64,000 bases of DNA from Pseudomonas anuradhapurensis. GTDB lineage: Bacteria > Pseudomonadota > Gammaproteobacteria > Pseudomonadales > Pseudomonadaceae. The notes under the pieces are model-generated. The model had not been told where the DNA came from. It ran no database searches and was given only the letters and a program-made list of their open reading frames with translations. The translations under genes and the position numbers were made by a program. Positions within the stretch are counted from its first letter, which is position 1, and each line of letters begins with the position of its first letter. Shown here one piece after another: positions 38,673 to 48,718 of this stretch. The stretch covers positions 936,001 through 1,000,000 of the forward strand of contig NZ_CP077097.1 in the NCBI RefSeq assembly GCF_014269225.2. The letters run 5' to 3'.

Positions 38673-39821
38673 ATGATCCGCAGCAAACTGCCGAATGTCG
38701 GCACGACCATCTTCACCAGCATGTCCCAGCTCGCCGCGCAGACCGGTGCGCTCAACCTGTCGCAAGGCTTCCCCGACTTCAATGGCCCGCAGGCGCTGCT
38801 CGATGCAGTGGGCCGGCATGTGGCTGCCGGGCATAACCAGTATTCACCGATGACCGGCCTGCCGGCGTTGCGCCAGCAGGTGGCGGCCAAGGTCGCGCGG
38901 CTATACGGTGCACAGGTGGATGCCGACCAGGAAGTGACCATCACCCCCGGTGCCACCGAGGCGATTTTCTGTGCCATCCAGGCGCTGGTCCACGCTGGCG
39001 ACGAGGTGATCGTCTTCGACCCGTGCTATGACAGCTACGAACCGTCCGTGGAACTGGCCGGTGGCCGTTGCGTGCATGTGCGCCTGAGCGATGGCGACTT
39101 CCGTATCGACTGGCAGCAGTTCGCCGATGCGCTCAGCCCGCGCACGCGCATGGTCATCCTCAACTCGCCGCACAATCCCAGCGGTGCGCTGATCACTCGC
39201 GCAGACCTGGACCAGCTGGCGCAGCTGATCGCCGGCCGCGATATCCACCTGATCAGCGATGAAGTGTACGAACATCTGGTCTATGACGGTGTGCGCCATG
39301 CCAGCGTACTGGCCCATGAGCAGCTGTACTCGCGCGCTTTCGTGGTCAGCTCGTTCGGCAAGACCTATCACGTTACCGGCTGGAAGACCGGTTATGTGAT
39401 CGCGCCGCCGGCGCTGAGCGCCGAGCTGCGCAAGGTGCACCAGTACGTCAACTTCTGCGGGGTGACGCCGCTGCAGTGCGCCTTGGCCGAGTTCATGGCC
39501 GAGCATCCCGAGCATATCGATCAATTGCCTGCCTTCTACCAGGCCAAGCGCGACCTGTTCTGCGGTTTGCTGGACGGCTCGCGGTTTCGTTTCACCCGCA
39601 CGGCGGGTACCTATTTCCAGCTGGTGGACTATTCGCAGATCCGCCCGGACCTGAACGATGTCGACATGGCACTGTGGCTGACCCGTGAGCACGGAGTGGC
39701 GAGCATCCCGGTGTCGGTGTTCTACCAGCAGCCCATCCCCGAGCAACGCCTGGTCCGCCTGTGCTTTGCCAAACGAGAGGAGACGCTGCGTCAGGCAGCG
39801 GAAAGACTATGCGCGATCTGA
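38673..39821 (+). CDS. Class I aminotransferase (methionine/glutamine-type, YbdL-like)
   Basis: A 382-residue PLP aminotransferase. Features are NLSQGFPDFNGPQ near the N-terminus, NSPHNPSGALI, DEVYEHLVYDG and the PLP lysine in SSFGKTYHVTGWKTGY. The closest recalled relatives are the methionine aminotransferase YbdL and glutamine transaminase K, which make 2-oxo-4-methylthiobutyrate reversibly. Its last 13 bases overlap the omega-amidase gene, tying the two enzymes functionally. Amino-acid specificity is inferred. Confidence 0.88.
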   Translation: MIRSKLPNVGTTIFTSMSQLAAQTGALNLSQGFPDFNGPQALLDAVGRHVAAGHNQYSPMTGLPALRQQVAAKVARLYGAQVDADQEVTITPGATEAIFCAIQALVHAGDEVIVFDPCYDSYEPSVELAGGRCVHVRLSDGDFRIDWQQFADALSPRTRMVILNSPHNPSGALITRADLDQLAQLIAGRDIHLISDEVYEHLVYDGVRHASVLAHEQLYSRAFVVSSFGKTYHVTGWKTGYVIAPPALSAELRKVHQYVNFCGVTPLQCALAEFMAEHPEHIDQLPAFYQAKRDLFCGLLDGSRFRFTRTAGTYFQLVDYSQIRPDLNDVDMALWLTREHGVASIPVSVFYQQPIPEQRLVRLCFAKREETLRQAAERLCAI

Positions 39822-40600
39822 GCACACTGCCCAACCTGAAAGTCGCCCTGGTGCAAACCACCCTGGCCTGGCACGACCGCGAGGCCAACTATGCGCACTT
39901 CGAGGAGCTGCTGGCGCAGGTCGGCGAGGTGGACCTGGTGATTCTGCCGGAAATGTTCACCACCGGTTTCTCGATGCAGTCGGAGAGCCTGTGCGAGCCT
40001 GAGAATGGCCCGACCTACAAATGGTTGAAGGCCCAGGCGAAGAAGTGCAACGCGGTTGTCACCGGCAGCGTGATCATCCAGGCCGCCGATGGCAGCCACC
40101 GTAACCGCCTGCTGTGGGCACGGCCGGATGGCGAGATCCTGCACTACGACAAGCGCCACCTGTTCCGCATGGCCGGTGAGCACAAGCACTACACCCCGGG
40201 CGAGCGCCAGGTGCAGTTCGAGCTCAAAGGCTGGCGGATTCGCCCGCTGATCTGCTACGACCTGCGCTTCCCGGTGTGGAGCCGCGATGCCCAGGACACC
40301 GACCTGCTGCTGTACACCGCCAACTGGCCGGCTGCGCGGCGCCAGCACTGGAACCGCCTGTTGCCGGCACGGGGCATCGAGAACCTGTGCTATGTGGCGG
40401 CGGTGAACCGGGTAGGCACCGATGGCAAGGGCTTCGCCTATTCTGGCGACAGCCAGGTGCTGGACTTCCAAGGCGAGAGCCTGCTCAGTGCCGGGGAGGC
40501 GGACGGGGTGTTCACCGCCGTATTGAGCGCGGCGGAACTGGCGGCGTACCGGGCCAAGTTCCCGGCCAACCTGGATGCCGATACCTTCGAACTCCGTTGA
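39809..40600 (+). CDS. Omega-amidase/nitrilase-family hydrolase (YafV/Nit2-like)
   Basis: A 263-residue carbon-nitrogen hydrolase. The Glu-Lys-Cys triad is readable in LPEMFTTGF, HYDKRHLF and LICYDLRFP. YafV/Nit2 enzymes hydrolyse 2-oxoglutaramate (and 2-oxosuccinamate), the product of glutamine transamination, to 2-oxoglutarate. This fits the overlapping aminotransferase upstream: together they would drive keto-methionine back to methionine using glutamine. ATG 39809 gives the family length; the frame opens earlier inside the aminotransferase gene. Confidence 0.88.
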   Translation: MRDLSTLPNLKVALVQTTLAWHDREANYAHFEELLAQVGEVDLVILPEMFTTGFSMQSESLCEPENGPTYKWLKAQAKKCNAVVTGSVIIQAADGSHRNRLLWARPDGEILHYDKRHLFRMAGEHKHYTPGERQVQFELKGWRIRPLICYDLRFPVWSRDAQDTDLLLYTANWPAARRQHWNRLLPARGIENLCYVAAVNRVGTDGKGFAYSGDSQVLDFQGESLLSAGEADGVFTAVLSAAELAAYRAKFPANLDADTFELR

Positions 40601-40614
40601 GCTGCCACTGGCCC

Positions 40615-40731
40615 CTGTAGGAGCGGCCTTGTGTCGCGAAGGGCCGCAGAGCGGCCCCAGGGTTCTGGTGGCGATGCGAAGATTGCCGGGGCCGCTTTGC
40701 GGCCCTTCGCGACACAAGGCCGCTCCTACAG
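40615..40731. repeat. REP palindrome pair (GTAGGAGCGGCC type)
   Basis: CTGTAGGAGCGGCCTTGTGT and its complement face each other, with GGGCCGC/GCGGCCC inner arms, between the convergent omega-amidase and piuB genes. Confidence 0.9.
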
Positions 40732-40742
40732 AGGTTGCGTTA

Positions 40743-43295
40743 TCAGTACACATCCCGTCGGTAGCGTCCATCCTCGATCAGTTGCTGCACTACTGCTTCG
40801 CCCAGGATGCCATTGAGCGCCGTGTCGACACCCGCCGCCATCCCTTGCAGGCTACCGCAGACATATACACAGGCGCCGTCGTGCATCCAGCGCTTGAACT
40901 CATCGGCCTGTTGCCACAACACATCCTGCACATACACCTTCTCGGCCTGGTCCCGCGAAAACGCCAGGTCCAGGCGCGCCAGGTCGCCGCTGGCCAGCCA
41001 GCCTTGCAGTTCGTCGCCACACAACAGGTCGTGCGCCCGGTTGCGCTCGCCAAACAGCAGCCAGTTGCGCTGCTCACCTGCATTCACCCGCGCGCGGATC
41101 AGGCTGCGCAGGCCGGCCAGGCCGGTGCCGTTACCGATCAGCACCAACGGTGCCGCCGTTTCCGGCAGGTGGAAGCTGCTGTTACGCCGCACCCGCAGGC
41201 TCAGCGTGCCGTTCAGCGGCAGGTACTCGGTCAGCCAGCCGGAGCCCAGGCCCAGGTGGCCATCGGCGTGGCGTTCCTGGCGCACGATCAGTTCCAGCAC
41301 GCCATCGCTGGCGATCGAGGCGATCGAGTATTCGCGGCTGCCGATCGGCACAAGTGCATCGACCAGCGCTTGCGGCTGCAAGCCGACCAGATGCTCGCGA
41401 TGGGCCGGCAACTGCCGGCCGGCCAAGGCTTGGACGAGGGTTTCAGCCAGGCCGTTCACCTGCACCTTGGCCCCGGCATCCAGCGCCATGCCAGCGAGGA
41501 AGGCGTCGATCCGCGGCTGGCCATTGAGTGGCAGGATCTCGACCAGGTCGCCGGCTTCCCAGCTGGCGGGCTGTTGCGGCTGCAGGCCGAGCAGGTACAC
41601 CGGTTGGCCCTGACTGCCCGGGTTGAGCAGTACCCGGCGCACCAGTGACCAGTTGCCGAAGCTCGGCGGCTGCCAGGCAGCCACTGGCTGGGCGCCAGTC
41701 AGTTGCGCCAGTTCCTGCTGCCACTGCTGCAGGGCGGCCTGGTCGGCGTTGTCCACTTCCACCGGGCTGAATGCGCTGCTGGCACCGCGCTCACCCAGCC
41801 ACGCCTGCAGGCGCCGGGCGAAGCCGCAGAAGTGCGGGTACTGGCGGTCGCCGAGGGCGAGCAGGGCATAGCTGAGGTTGTTCAGCGCCCACGGCTGGCC
41901 GAGCACCTTGCGCTCGAACACGCGGGCGCTGTCCGGGGCTTGGCCGTCGCCGAAGGTGCTGACCACGAACAGCGCACGGCGGGCCTGGCGCAAGTCGTTT
42001 TCACCCAGTTCGGCCAGGGCGCGCACCTGTACCGCCAGGCCGGCAGCCTGCAACTGACCGGCGCTCTGCCAGGCAAGCTGCTCGGCCAGGCCGCTCTGGC
42101 TGGCAAACCCGATCAGCCAGCTGTCGCCGCTGCCATGGCTGTCGGCGACCTTGCCACGTGCGGCGCGCACCTGGCGCTTCTTGCGGCGGCGGTCGAGGTA
42201 CAGCAGCCAGCCGGTGACGAAGAACAGCGGCATGCTCAGGCTGGCGAGGGTGACGATGATGCGCCCCGGCAGGCCGAAGTATTCGCCGACATGCAGGGCG
42301 TAGACGCTCTGCAGCAGTTGCGCCTTGAAGGATTTTTCGCTGTAGCGGTCATGCTTTTTTACCTGGCCGGTGGCCGGGTCCAGCACCAGGGTGTTGAAGG
42401 CACGCGGATGGTCGGCGTTTTCCAGCAGGTAGAACAGGTTGGCCGGTTGGCCGCCCACCGGTGGCAGGCGCAGGTTGTACATGGCCAGGCCCGGGCCCGC
42501 AGCGTCCTTCAGGTTGGCCCAGATCGCGTCATAGTCGACCACCAGCGGCGGGGCGTTCTTGTCGCTGTGCTGCGGCCCGTGGCGGCCACGGCCTTCGCCA
42601 CGTTGCTGCTGCTGGCCGCTGGCTGGGGCGTCGGCCAACAGCCGGTTCAGGCCTTCGCGGTACCACTCGTAGGACCAGAACAGCCCGGTCAGGGCGAACA
42701 GCAGGTAGAACAGCAGGCACCAGGTGCCGGCCACGGCGTGCAGGTCCCAGTTGAACGCACGGCCCGTCTTGGCCCAGTCGAGGGTCAGCCAGGCGCGCCA
42801 GTCCAGCGCCTTGCGCGGCCAGCGCAGGTACAGGCCGGACAGGCAGAAGAACACCAGCATCAAGGTGCAGGCACCGGTAATCTGCCGGCCAGTGTCGCCC
42901 ATGGCCAGAAAACGGTGCAGGTTGAGCATGAGGTTGAAGAAGCCTTGGCCGGCTGCTTCACCCTTGAGTTCGCCGGTGTAGGGGTCGGCATAGCGCAGCT
43001 GGCCACGGCGCTCGCCCGGTGGCGGCGTGAAGAAGATACGTGCGGCATTGCCGTCGCGCACGTCAACCCACAGCATTGCCACCTTGTCGTGTTGCTGGGC
43101 CTCCACCCGCCGTACCAGCTCGGCCGGCGGCAGCACGCCTTCGGTGCGCACTTCTACCTTGAGGACATCGGCATTGAAGGCACGCAGCAGTTCGTCCTGA
43201 AACGAATACAAGGCCCCGGTAATGCCCATCAAGGCCAGCACCAGGCCGGCGCTGATGCCGAACAACCAGTGCAACTGGAACAGCGTCTTCTTCAC
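40743..43295 (-). CDS. piuB: PepSY-domain membrane flavoreductase (PiuB-like, sulfite-reductase flavoprotein fusion)
   Basis: An 850-residue fusion. The N-terminal half (about 1-380) is a PepSY_TM iron-siderophore reductase with four or so membrane helices ([26 protein letters not shown] start; [30 protein letters not shown]). The C-terminal half is a flavodoxin ([14 protein letters not shown]) plus FAD/NADPH reductase ending in [10 protein letters not shown]. It likely moves electrons from NADPH across the inner membrane to reduce siderophore-bound iron. GTG 43295 is chosen because conserved sequence begins there and AAGG lies upstream; the frame runs to 43403. It lies downstream of the TonB receptor, as in the P. 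aeruginosa piu region. Confidence 0.82.
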   Translation of the reverse strand: MKKTLFQLHWLFGISAGLVLALMGITGALYSFQDELLRAFNADVLKVEVRTEGVLPPAELVRRVEAQQHDKVAMLWVDVRDGNAARIFFTPPPGERRGQLRYADPYTGELKGEAAGQGFFNLMLNLHRFLAMGDTGRQITGACTLMLVFFCLSGLYLRWPRKALDWRAWLTLDWAKTGRAFNWDLHAVAGTWCLLFYLLFALTGLFWSYEWYREGLNRLLADAPASGQQQQRGEGRGRHGPQHSDKNAPPLVVDYDAIWANLKDAAGPGLAMYNLRLPPVGGQPANLFYLLENADHPRAFNTLVLDPATGQVKKHDRYSEKSFKAQLLQSVYALHVGEYFGLPGRIIVTLASLSMPLFFVTGWLLYLDRRRKKRQVRAARGKVADSHGSGDSWLIGFASQSGLAEQLAWQSAGQLQAAGLAVQVRALAELGENDLRQARRALFVVSTFGDGQAPDSARVFERKVLGQPWALNNLSYALLALGDRQYPHFCGFARRLQAWLGERGASSAFSPVEVDNADQAALQQWQQELAQLTGAQPVAAWQPPSFGNWSLVRRVLLNPGSQGQPVYLLGLQPQQPASWEAGDLVEILPLNGQPRIDAFLAGMALDAGAKVQVNGLAETLVQALAGRQLPAHREHLVGLQPQALVDALVPIGSREYSIASIASDGVLELIVRQERHADGHLGLGSGWLTEYLPLNGTLSLRVRRNSSFHLPETAAPLVLIGNGTGLAGLRSLIRARVNAGEQRNWLLFGERNRAHDLLCGDELQGWLASGDLARLDLAFSRDQAEKVYVQDVLWQQADEFKRWMHDGACVYVCGSLQGMAAGVDTALNGILGEAVVQQLIEDGRYRRDVY

Positions 43296-43417
43296 CACCT
43301 GATCACCTTGTGTTTCTGCCGCATACCGCGCGGCGTGCATTATGCCTTGATACGCGAACGCCCCGCTCACGGCGTGTGAACGGGGCGGGGGCTTATCGGT
43401 CATTGGTTGCCCGTGCC

Positions 43418-43508
43418 GGCCTCTTTACGGGTAATCTCGCTCCCGCCGTTGCTCCACTAAACTCGGGGCTGGTGACACCTGTGGCAGCGGTTTACCCGCG
43501 AAGAGGCC
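43418..43508. repeat. Degenerate REP-like palindrome between piuA and piuB
   Basis: GGCCTCTTTACGGG and the mirrored CCCGCGAAGAGGCC bound a 60-base centre. It resembles a decayed copy of a repeat of the GGCCTCTTCGCGGG class. Confidence 0.5.
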
Positions 43509-43537
43509 AGCACAGATGCATCAACCCCGCCCGGCCA

Positions 43538-45820
43538 TCAGAAGTGCACGCTGGTGGTCAACAGCGCAGTCCGCCCGGCTGCCTGGTTGGCGAAGTGGGT
43601 CGAGAACGCCTTGTCGTAGTACACCTCGTTGGTCAGGTTCTGCACGTTCAGCTGCAGGTCGACATTCTTGGTCAGCTTGTAGGCGGCCATGGCGTCGTAG
43701 CGCACGTAGCTGTCGACCATCGTGGTGTTGGCCACGTTGCCATACACGTCATCCACGTAGAACGCGCCACCGCCGACGGTCAGCTTGGGCGTAATGGCGT
43801 AAGTGGTCCACACGCTGGCACTGTTGTTCGGCGTGTTCGGCAGCTGGTTGCCATCGTTGGCCTTGCCCATCGGCCCGCCGTCGATCTGGCGGGCTTGCAG
43901 GTAGGTGTAGCCGGCGAACACCTGCCACTTGTCGGTCAGCTTGCCGCTGGCCGACAGCTCGATGCCTTGGACCCGGGTTTCGCCGACGTTTTCGTAACTG
44001 GTGGTGTCCACCTGCACACGGGCGTTTTCCTTCTCGGTGCGGAAGATCGCGGCCGCCAGCGACAGGCGTTCGTCCAGCAAGTCCCACTTGGTACCGATTT
44101 CGTAGTTGCTGGTTTCTTCCGGTTCCAGGTCGCTGCTGAGAATGTTGCCGCCGCGGTCAGTGGTGCCTGACTGTGGGTTGGTCTCGGTACCTTCGCCGAG
44201 CATGGCGCCAGGCGGAGTCGCGGATGTGGCGTAGGAAACATAGATGCTGCCGTTCTCGGCCGGCTTCCAGACCAGACCCAGCTGGCCGGTGAAGAATTCG
44301 CTCTTGTCGCGGCCTTTGAGAGGGACGCCATTCTTGTTCACGCTGGTTGCGCCATTGGCGTTGTAGGTGCGGAAGCGGGTATCGAAGTGGTCGTAACGCA
44401 GGCCCATGTTCAACAGCCACTGGGGCGTCAGCTCCAATGTGTCGAACGCATAGATCGCCCGGGTCTTGCCGCTGGTCTTGGTACCGGCGTAGTTGCGCGT
44501 GACGGTGCCGTCCCAGGCGTCGTCCGGGTTCGGGTCGCTCAGCGAGGTGCAGCTACCGCCATTGCCGGGCCCGCTGCAGGTGAGCTTGCTGTTGGGCGTG
44601 ACGGTGTAGCTCTGGCGGTCGGAGTCTTCCTTGCTGAGCTCGATACCGGTGGAAAAGCTGTTCTTGAAACCTGCCACGAAGAACTCGCCGAACAGGTCGG
44701 TCTGGTTGGTGGTGGTAGCGGTATTGCCCACACGGCTGTTGGCACGACGCCATACACCGTTGTTGTTCACGTTGCCGGCACTGTCGTCAGGCTGGGTCAG
44801 CACATAGTCCTGCATGCTGTTGCCGTGACGCAGGGTGTTCTTGATGGTCAGCGAATCGCTGAGGTCATGCTCGATGGCGATGGTCGCGATATCGGTGCGG
44901 GTCTTGCGGAAGTCGCGGCCGGTGAGGCCGTAGAAGTTGTCGCTGTCACCGCCATCGATTGGCTTGCTCGGATGGGCCGAAGTACGCGCGTTGCTGCCGC
45001 CAGCCGGAATGCTGTAGGGGATGCCGGAATCCGGCAGGTCGTCGCTTTCCAGGTGGTAGTAGTCGAGGTTGACGCGGGTCGGCGTGCCCAGGCCGAAGGC
45101 CAGCGATGGGGCGATACCCCAACGGTCGTAGTTGACCTTGTCGCGGCCGGCGACGTTGCTTTCGTGGGTCATCAGGTTCAGGCGCCCGGCCGCGCTGTCG
45201 CTGAACTGGTAGTTGCCATCGAAGGTGTAGCGCTGGGTCTGGTCGCTGCCCCAGGTCCAGGCGCCGTCCAGCGAGTTGCCCAGGTGCGCGCGCTTGCTCA
45301 CCAGGTTGATGGTGCCACCCGCGGCGCCGCGGCCACCGATGGCAGAGTTCGGGCCCTTGGCCACTTCCACCGATTCGATGGCGAAGATCTCGCGGGTTTG
45401 CGCGCCGGTATCACGTACACCATCCAGGTAAGTGTCGCCCTGGGCATCGAAGCCGCGGATGAACGGGCGGTCGCCTTGCGGGTTGCCACCTTCGCCAGCA
45501 CCGAAGGTGATGCCCGGCACGGTGCGCAGGGCGTCCTGCAGGGTCAGGGCGGTGGTGTCCTTGATCACTTGCTGCGGGATCACGGTGACCGAGCGCGGGG
45601 TGTCCACCAATGGCGCGGTGTACTTCTGCGAGGAAGCTTTCTCAACCTTGTAGTCGGTGCTGGCCTGTTCGGCCTTGCCCTGGACGCTGGTGGCATCCAG
45701 GGTGATCGCGTTGCTGGCGGCCGGGTCGGCGGCGTAGGCCGTCGAGGCGCTGAGGGCAACGCCGATGGCGGAGGCGATCAGGCGTGGTGAACTCACTGCA
45801 GTTGGTACGGATTGGCGCAT
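43538..45820 (-). CDS. piuA: Catecholate-type TonB-dependent siderophore receptor (PiuA/Fiu-like)
   Basis: A 760-residue outer-membrane receptor with a signal peptide (LIASAIGVALSASTAYA, cleavage near residue 31). The plug domain contains VDTPRSVTVIPQQVIKD and TLQDALRTVPGITFGAGEGG. The barrel ends in an aromatic residue (TTSVHF). No N-terminal STN signalling domain is present, so it does not control an ECF sigma factor. It is divergent from piuC, as in P. aeruginosa, where PiuA takes up catechol siderophores and siderophore-antibiotic conjugates such as cefiderocol. Fur control is likely. Confidence 0.9.
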   Translation of the reverse strand: MRQSVPTAVSSPRLIASAIGVALSASTAYAADPAASNAITLDATSVQGKAEQASTDYKVEKASSQKYTAPLVDTPRSVTVIPQQVIKDTTALTLQDALRTVPGITFGAGEGGNPQGDRPFIRGFDAQGDTYLDGVRDTGAQTREIFAIESVEVAKGPNSAIGGRGAAGGTINLVSKRAHLGNSLDGAWTWGSDQTQRYTFDGNYQFSDSAAGRLNLMTHESNVAGRDKVNYDRWGIAPSLAFGLGTPTRVNLDYYHLESDDLPDSGIPYSIPAGGSNARTSAHPSKPIDGGDSDNFYGLTGRDFRKTRTDIATIAIEHDLSDSLTIKNTLRHGNSMQDYVLTQPDDSAGNVNNNGVWRRANSRVGNTATTTNQTDLFGEFFVAGFKNSFSTGIELSKEDSDRQSYTVTPNSKLTCSGPGNGGSCTSLSDPNPDDAWDGTVTRNYAGTKTSGKTRAIYAFDTLELTPQWLLNMGLRYDHFDTRFRTYNANGATSVNKNGVPLKGRDKSEFFTGQLGLVWKPAENGSIYVSYATSATPPGAMLGEGTETNPQSGTTDRGGNILSSDLEPEETSNYEIGTKWDLLDERLSLAAAIFRTEKENARVQVDTTSYENVGETRVQGIELSASGKLTDKWQVFAGYTYLQARQIDGGPMGKANDGNQLPNTPNNSASVWTTYAITPKLTVGGGAFYVDDVYGNVANTTMVDSYVRYDAMAAYKLTKNVDLQLNVQNLTNEVYYDKAFSTHFANQAAGRTALLTTSVHF

Positions 45821-45993
45821 TGCTCAGGACCTTCCCCAAGGTTTCAAGGCCGCGGATCTTAATGTAAGCAATTAGGAGTCTCAATTGAGATCGGTTACCA
45901 TTCGCGAATAATTTACAAACTTTACAATTTGCCTTTACGGTTTCATCCGCCTGTAGCGTCTTGCCGGGTGGATAGGGCTTGTGAAGCGCAAAA

Positions 45994-46012
45994 GGGAATC
46001 AATATCATTGGT
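45994..46012. promoter_or_regulatory. Candidate Fur box in the piuA-piuC intergenic region
   Basis: GGGAATCAATATCATTGGT reads on the complement as CCAATGATATTGATTCCC, sharing AATGATA and CATT/ATT spacing with the Fur consensus (about two thirds of positions). It lies just upstream of piuC ATG 46044 and within the divergent promoter region. Confidence 0.5.
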
Positions 46013-46043
46013 CCCCCTTTCTGTTGCCAATGGTGCTGACGCC

Positions 46044-46724
46044 ATGCTGCTTCACATCCCCGGCCTGTTCGACGCCGATGAACTGGCCCGTATCCGCGAG
46101 GCGCTGGAACAGGCCGACTGGGCTGATGGCAAGATCACCGCTGGCTATCAGTCGGCCAAGGCCAAGCACAACCTGCAGCTGCCGGAAGGCCACCCGCTGG
46201 CCAAGGAGATCGGCAGTGCGCTGATCGAGCGCCTGTGGAAAACCCCGCGCTTCATGTCGGCGGCCTTGCCGCACAAGGTGTTCCCGCCACTGATCAACTG
46301 TTACCGCGAAGGCGGCAACTTCGGCTTCCACATCGATAATGCCCTGCGCCAGCCCAAGGGCAGCCCGGAGCGGGTGCGCACCGACCTGTCCTCGACGTTG
46401 TTCCTCAGCGACCCGGAAAGCTACGACGGCGGCGAGCTGGTGATTCAGGACACCTTTGGCGAGCAGCAGGTCAAGCTGGCCGCCGGTGACCTGGTGCTGT
46501 ACCCGGGCACCAGCCTGCACAAGGTCAACCCGGTCACTCGTGGCCAGCGTTACGCCGCGTTCTTCTGGACCCAGAGCCTGGTCCGCGAGGACAGCCAGCG
46601 CGCCTTGCTGTTCGAGATGGACAATGCCATCCAGCAACTGACTGCCGATGTGCCGGACCATCCTGCGTTGCTGCAGCTGACCGGCACCTACCACAACCTG
46701 CTGCGCCGCTGGGCGGAGGTCTGA
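46044..46724 (+). CDS. piuC: Fe(II)/2-oxoglutarate hydroxylase PiuC
   Basis: A 226-residue 2OG-Fe(II) oxygenase of the PKHD family. The iron ligands are in FGFHIDNAL (His-X-Asp, about residues 96-100) and a distal His in [18 protein letters not shown], which also holds the 2OG-binding Arg. The family is genetically linked to iron uptake, but its substrate is unknown; it is thought to modify a siderophore or iron-related molecule. ATG 46044 gives the 226-residue family length; the frame opens at GTG 45981, whose path crosses the Fur-like box. Confidence 0.93.
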   Translation: MLLHIPGLFDADELARIREALEQADWADGKITAGYQSAKAKHNLQLPEGHPLAKEIGSALIERLWKTPRFMSAALPHKVFPPLINCYREGGNFGFHIDNALRQPKGSPERVRTDLSSTLFLSDPESYDGGELVIQDTFGEQQVKLAAGDLVLYPGTSLHKVNPVTRGQRYAAFFWTQSLVREDSQRALLFEMDNAIQQLTADVPDHPALLQLTGTYHNLLRRWAEV

Positions 46725-46727
46725 AAC

Positions 46728-47477
46728 GTGTCCTACCCGTTGCGACGTGAGGAAGTACTGGATGTGGCCGGGTTGCAGGCCATGCTCGAACAGCGTCCTG
46801 GCAAGGCCGCCCAGGCGATCCTGGCGGCGGCGGGGCAGGGTGTGGTCGAGGCCCAGTTGCTGCTGGGGCAGATCCTGCTCGACGGGCGGGGTATCGAAAC
46901 GGATGCCGGCGTGGCCCGGCGCTGGTTCGGCATTGCTGCCCAAGGCGGCAGCGCCATGGCGCACAACATGCTGGGGCGGTGCCTGGAGCATGGCTGGGGC
47001 GGCAGCGTAGACCTTGCGCAAGCTGCCATCCACTATGCCCGGGCAGCCGATGCGGGGTTGGACTGGGGGCTCTACAACCTTGGCAACCTGTTGGCCACCG
47101 GCCGTGGCGTACCGGCCAACCAGGCGCAGGCACTGCTGTGCTACGAGAAGGCCGCACACATGGGGCATGCCAAGTCGATGAACCTGTATGGGCGTTACCT
47201 TGAACAGGGCATTGCCACCGCGCCCAGCCCGGCGCGGGCGGTACGCTGGTATCGGCGTGCGGCCGAGGCGGGGGATTTCCGCGGCATGTTCAGCCTGGGC
47301 CTGGTGCTGGTCGAACGCGGGCAGATGGTCGAGGCCGGGCGTTGGCTGGAGCAGGCTCGGCTCGAGGGCAACATGAACTTCCTGCGCAGTGCGCTGGCGA
47401 CCTTGCAGGGCGCGGGGCCGGTGCTGATGGCTGTTGCGGCGCGCTATGCCGAAGAGATCGAACGGCGCGGGAAATGA
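46728..47477 (+). CDS. Sel1-repeat (TPR-like) protein of the piu locus
   Basis: A 249-residue protein made of Sel1-like repeats (LLLGQILLDGRGIETDAGVARRW; AMAHNMLGRCLEHGWGGS; GLYNLGNLLATGRGVPANQAQAL; LYGRYLEQGIATAPSPARA). GTG 46728 follows GGAGG by about eight bases and the piuC stop by three. No signal peptide is evident. The gene accompanies piuC in pseudomonads, with no defined function; such repeats normally mediate protein-protein contacts. Confidence 0.85.
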   Translation: MSYPLRREEVLDVAGLQAMLEQRPGKAAQAILAAAGQGVVEAQLLLGQILLDGRGIETDAGVARRWFGIAAQGGSAMAHNMLGRCLEHGWGGSVDLAQAAIHYARAADAGLDWGLYNLGNLLATGRGVPANQAQALLCYEKAAHMGHAKSMNLYGRYLEQGIATAPSPARAVRWYRRAAEAGDFRGMFSLGLVLVERGQMVEAGRWLEQARLEGNMNFLRSALATLQGAGPVLMAVAARYAEEIERRGK

Positions 47478-47526
47478 GGTTTGGCTGTGCTGGCCGGATC
47501 GCCGGCGCCGCACTGCACAAATGAAA

Positions 47527-47546
47527 ACGGGGCCTCGCGGCCCCGT
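47527..47546 (-). terminator. Terminator shared by the Sel1 gene and speC
   Basis: ACGGGGCC/GGCCCCGT with a TCGC loop. On the minus strand it is followed by TTTTC, so it mainly ends speC. Confidence 0.75.
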
Positions 47547-47552
47547 CGTGCA

Positions 47553-48716
47553 TTACAGGTAGTAAGCCTTCAGCGGCGGGAAGCCGTTGAATTCCACTGC
47601 GCTGTAGCTGGTGGTGTAGGCACCGGTCGACAGCCAGTACAGGCGGTCACCGATTGCCAGGTTCAGCGGCAGGCCGTACTTGTAGTGCTCGTACATGATG
47701 TCGGCGCTGTCGCAGGTCGGGCCGGCGATGACCACTTCTTCGGTTTCGCCTTTTTTCTCGGTCCAGATCGGGAACTTGATCGACTCGTCCATGGTTTCGA
47801 TCAGGCCGGAGAACTTGCCCACGTCGGTGTAGATCCAGCGCTCGACGGCGGTGCGCGACTTGCGCGCCACCAGCACCACTTCGCTGACCAGGATCCCGGC
47901 GTTGGCAATCAGCGAACGGCCCGGCTCGAGGATGATTTCCGGCAGGTCGTCACCGAAGTCTTCCTTGAGGAAGCGGATGATTTCTTCGGCGTAGGTTTCC
48001 AGGCTGTTGGTACGGGTGATGTAGTTGGCCGGGAAACCGCCACCCATGTTGATCAGCTTCAGCTCGATGCCGTCTTCGTCCTTCAGGCGTTCGAAGATCA
48101 CCTTGACCTTGGCGATGGCGGCGTCCCACACGCTGATATCGCGCTGCTGCGAGCCCACGTGGAAGGAGATGCCGTATGGCACCAGGCCCAGGTCGCGGGC
48201 GAGGATCAGCAGGTCCATGGCCATGTCGGTCTGGCAGCCGAACTTGCGCGACAGCGGCCAGTCGGCAGTGGTGGAGCCTTCGGTAAGGATGCGCACGTAC
48301 ACTTTCGAACCCGGTGCGGCCTTGGCGATGTTGCGCAGGTCGGCTTCCGAGTCGGTGGCATACAGGCGCACGCCCTTCTCGTAGAAGTAGCGGATGTCCT
48401 TGGACTTCTTGATGGTGTTGCCGTAGCTGATGCGGTCGGCGCTGACACCGCGGCCCATTACCTTGTCCAGCTCGTAGATCGAGGCGATGTCGAAGCTCGA
48501 ACCTTTATCCTTGAGCAGGTCGATGATCTCGACGGCCGGGTTGGCCTTGACCGCGTAGTACACCTTGGCGAACTCGAAGCCGGCGCGCAGGTCGTCATAG
48601 GCCTGGCTGATCATCTGGGTATCGATGAGTACGAACGGGGTTTCCTGCTTGTCGGCGAACGCCTTCATCTTCTGGAAGGTGTCACGCGCGAAATAGTCTT
48701 CGACCTGGATCGACAT
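47553..48716 (-). CDS. speC: Ornithine decarboxylase SpeC (fold III, DABA/lysine-ornithine family)
   Basis: A 387-residue PLP decarboxylase of the eukaryote-like alanine-racemase fold (not the large E. coli SpeC fold). It makes putrescine from ornithine; relatives also accept lysine. PLP Lys57 is in VYYAVKANP. The glycine loop is MGGGFPANY, and the active-site Cys is in GPTCDSADIM. ATG 48716 gives the family length; it is preceded by GGAG at about 9 bases. A candidate short ORF ends two bases before it. Confidence 0.95.
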   Translation of the reverse strand: MSIQVEDYFARDTFQKMKAFADKQETPFVLIDTQMISQAYDDLRAGFEFAKVYYAVKANPAVEIIDLLKDKGSSFDIASIYELDKVMGRGVSADRISYGNTIKKSKDIRYFYEKGVRLYATDSEADLRNIAKAAPGSKVYVRILTEGSTTADWPLSRKFGCQTDMAMDLLILARDLGLVPYGISFHVGSQQRDISVWDAAIAKVKVIFERLKDEDGIELKLINMGGGFPANYITRTNSLETYAEEIIRFLKEDFGDDLPEIILEPGRSLIANAGILVSEVVLVARKSRTAVERWIYTDVGKFSGLIETMDESIKFPIWTEKKGETEEVVIAGPTCDSADIMYEHYKYGLPLNLAIGDRLYWLSTGAYTTSYSAVEFNGFPPLKAYYL

Positions 48717-48718
48717 GC

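Noticed and set aside
43296..43403. N-terminal extension of the PiuB-like protein
   Set aside because: The extra 36 residues are not membrane- or family-like; homologous sequence starts at Val-Lys-Lys-Thr and a ribosome-site-like AAGG precedes it.
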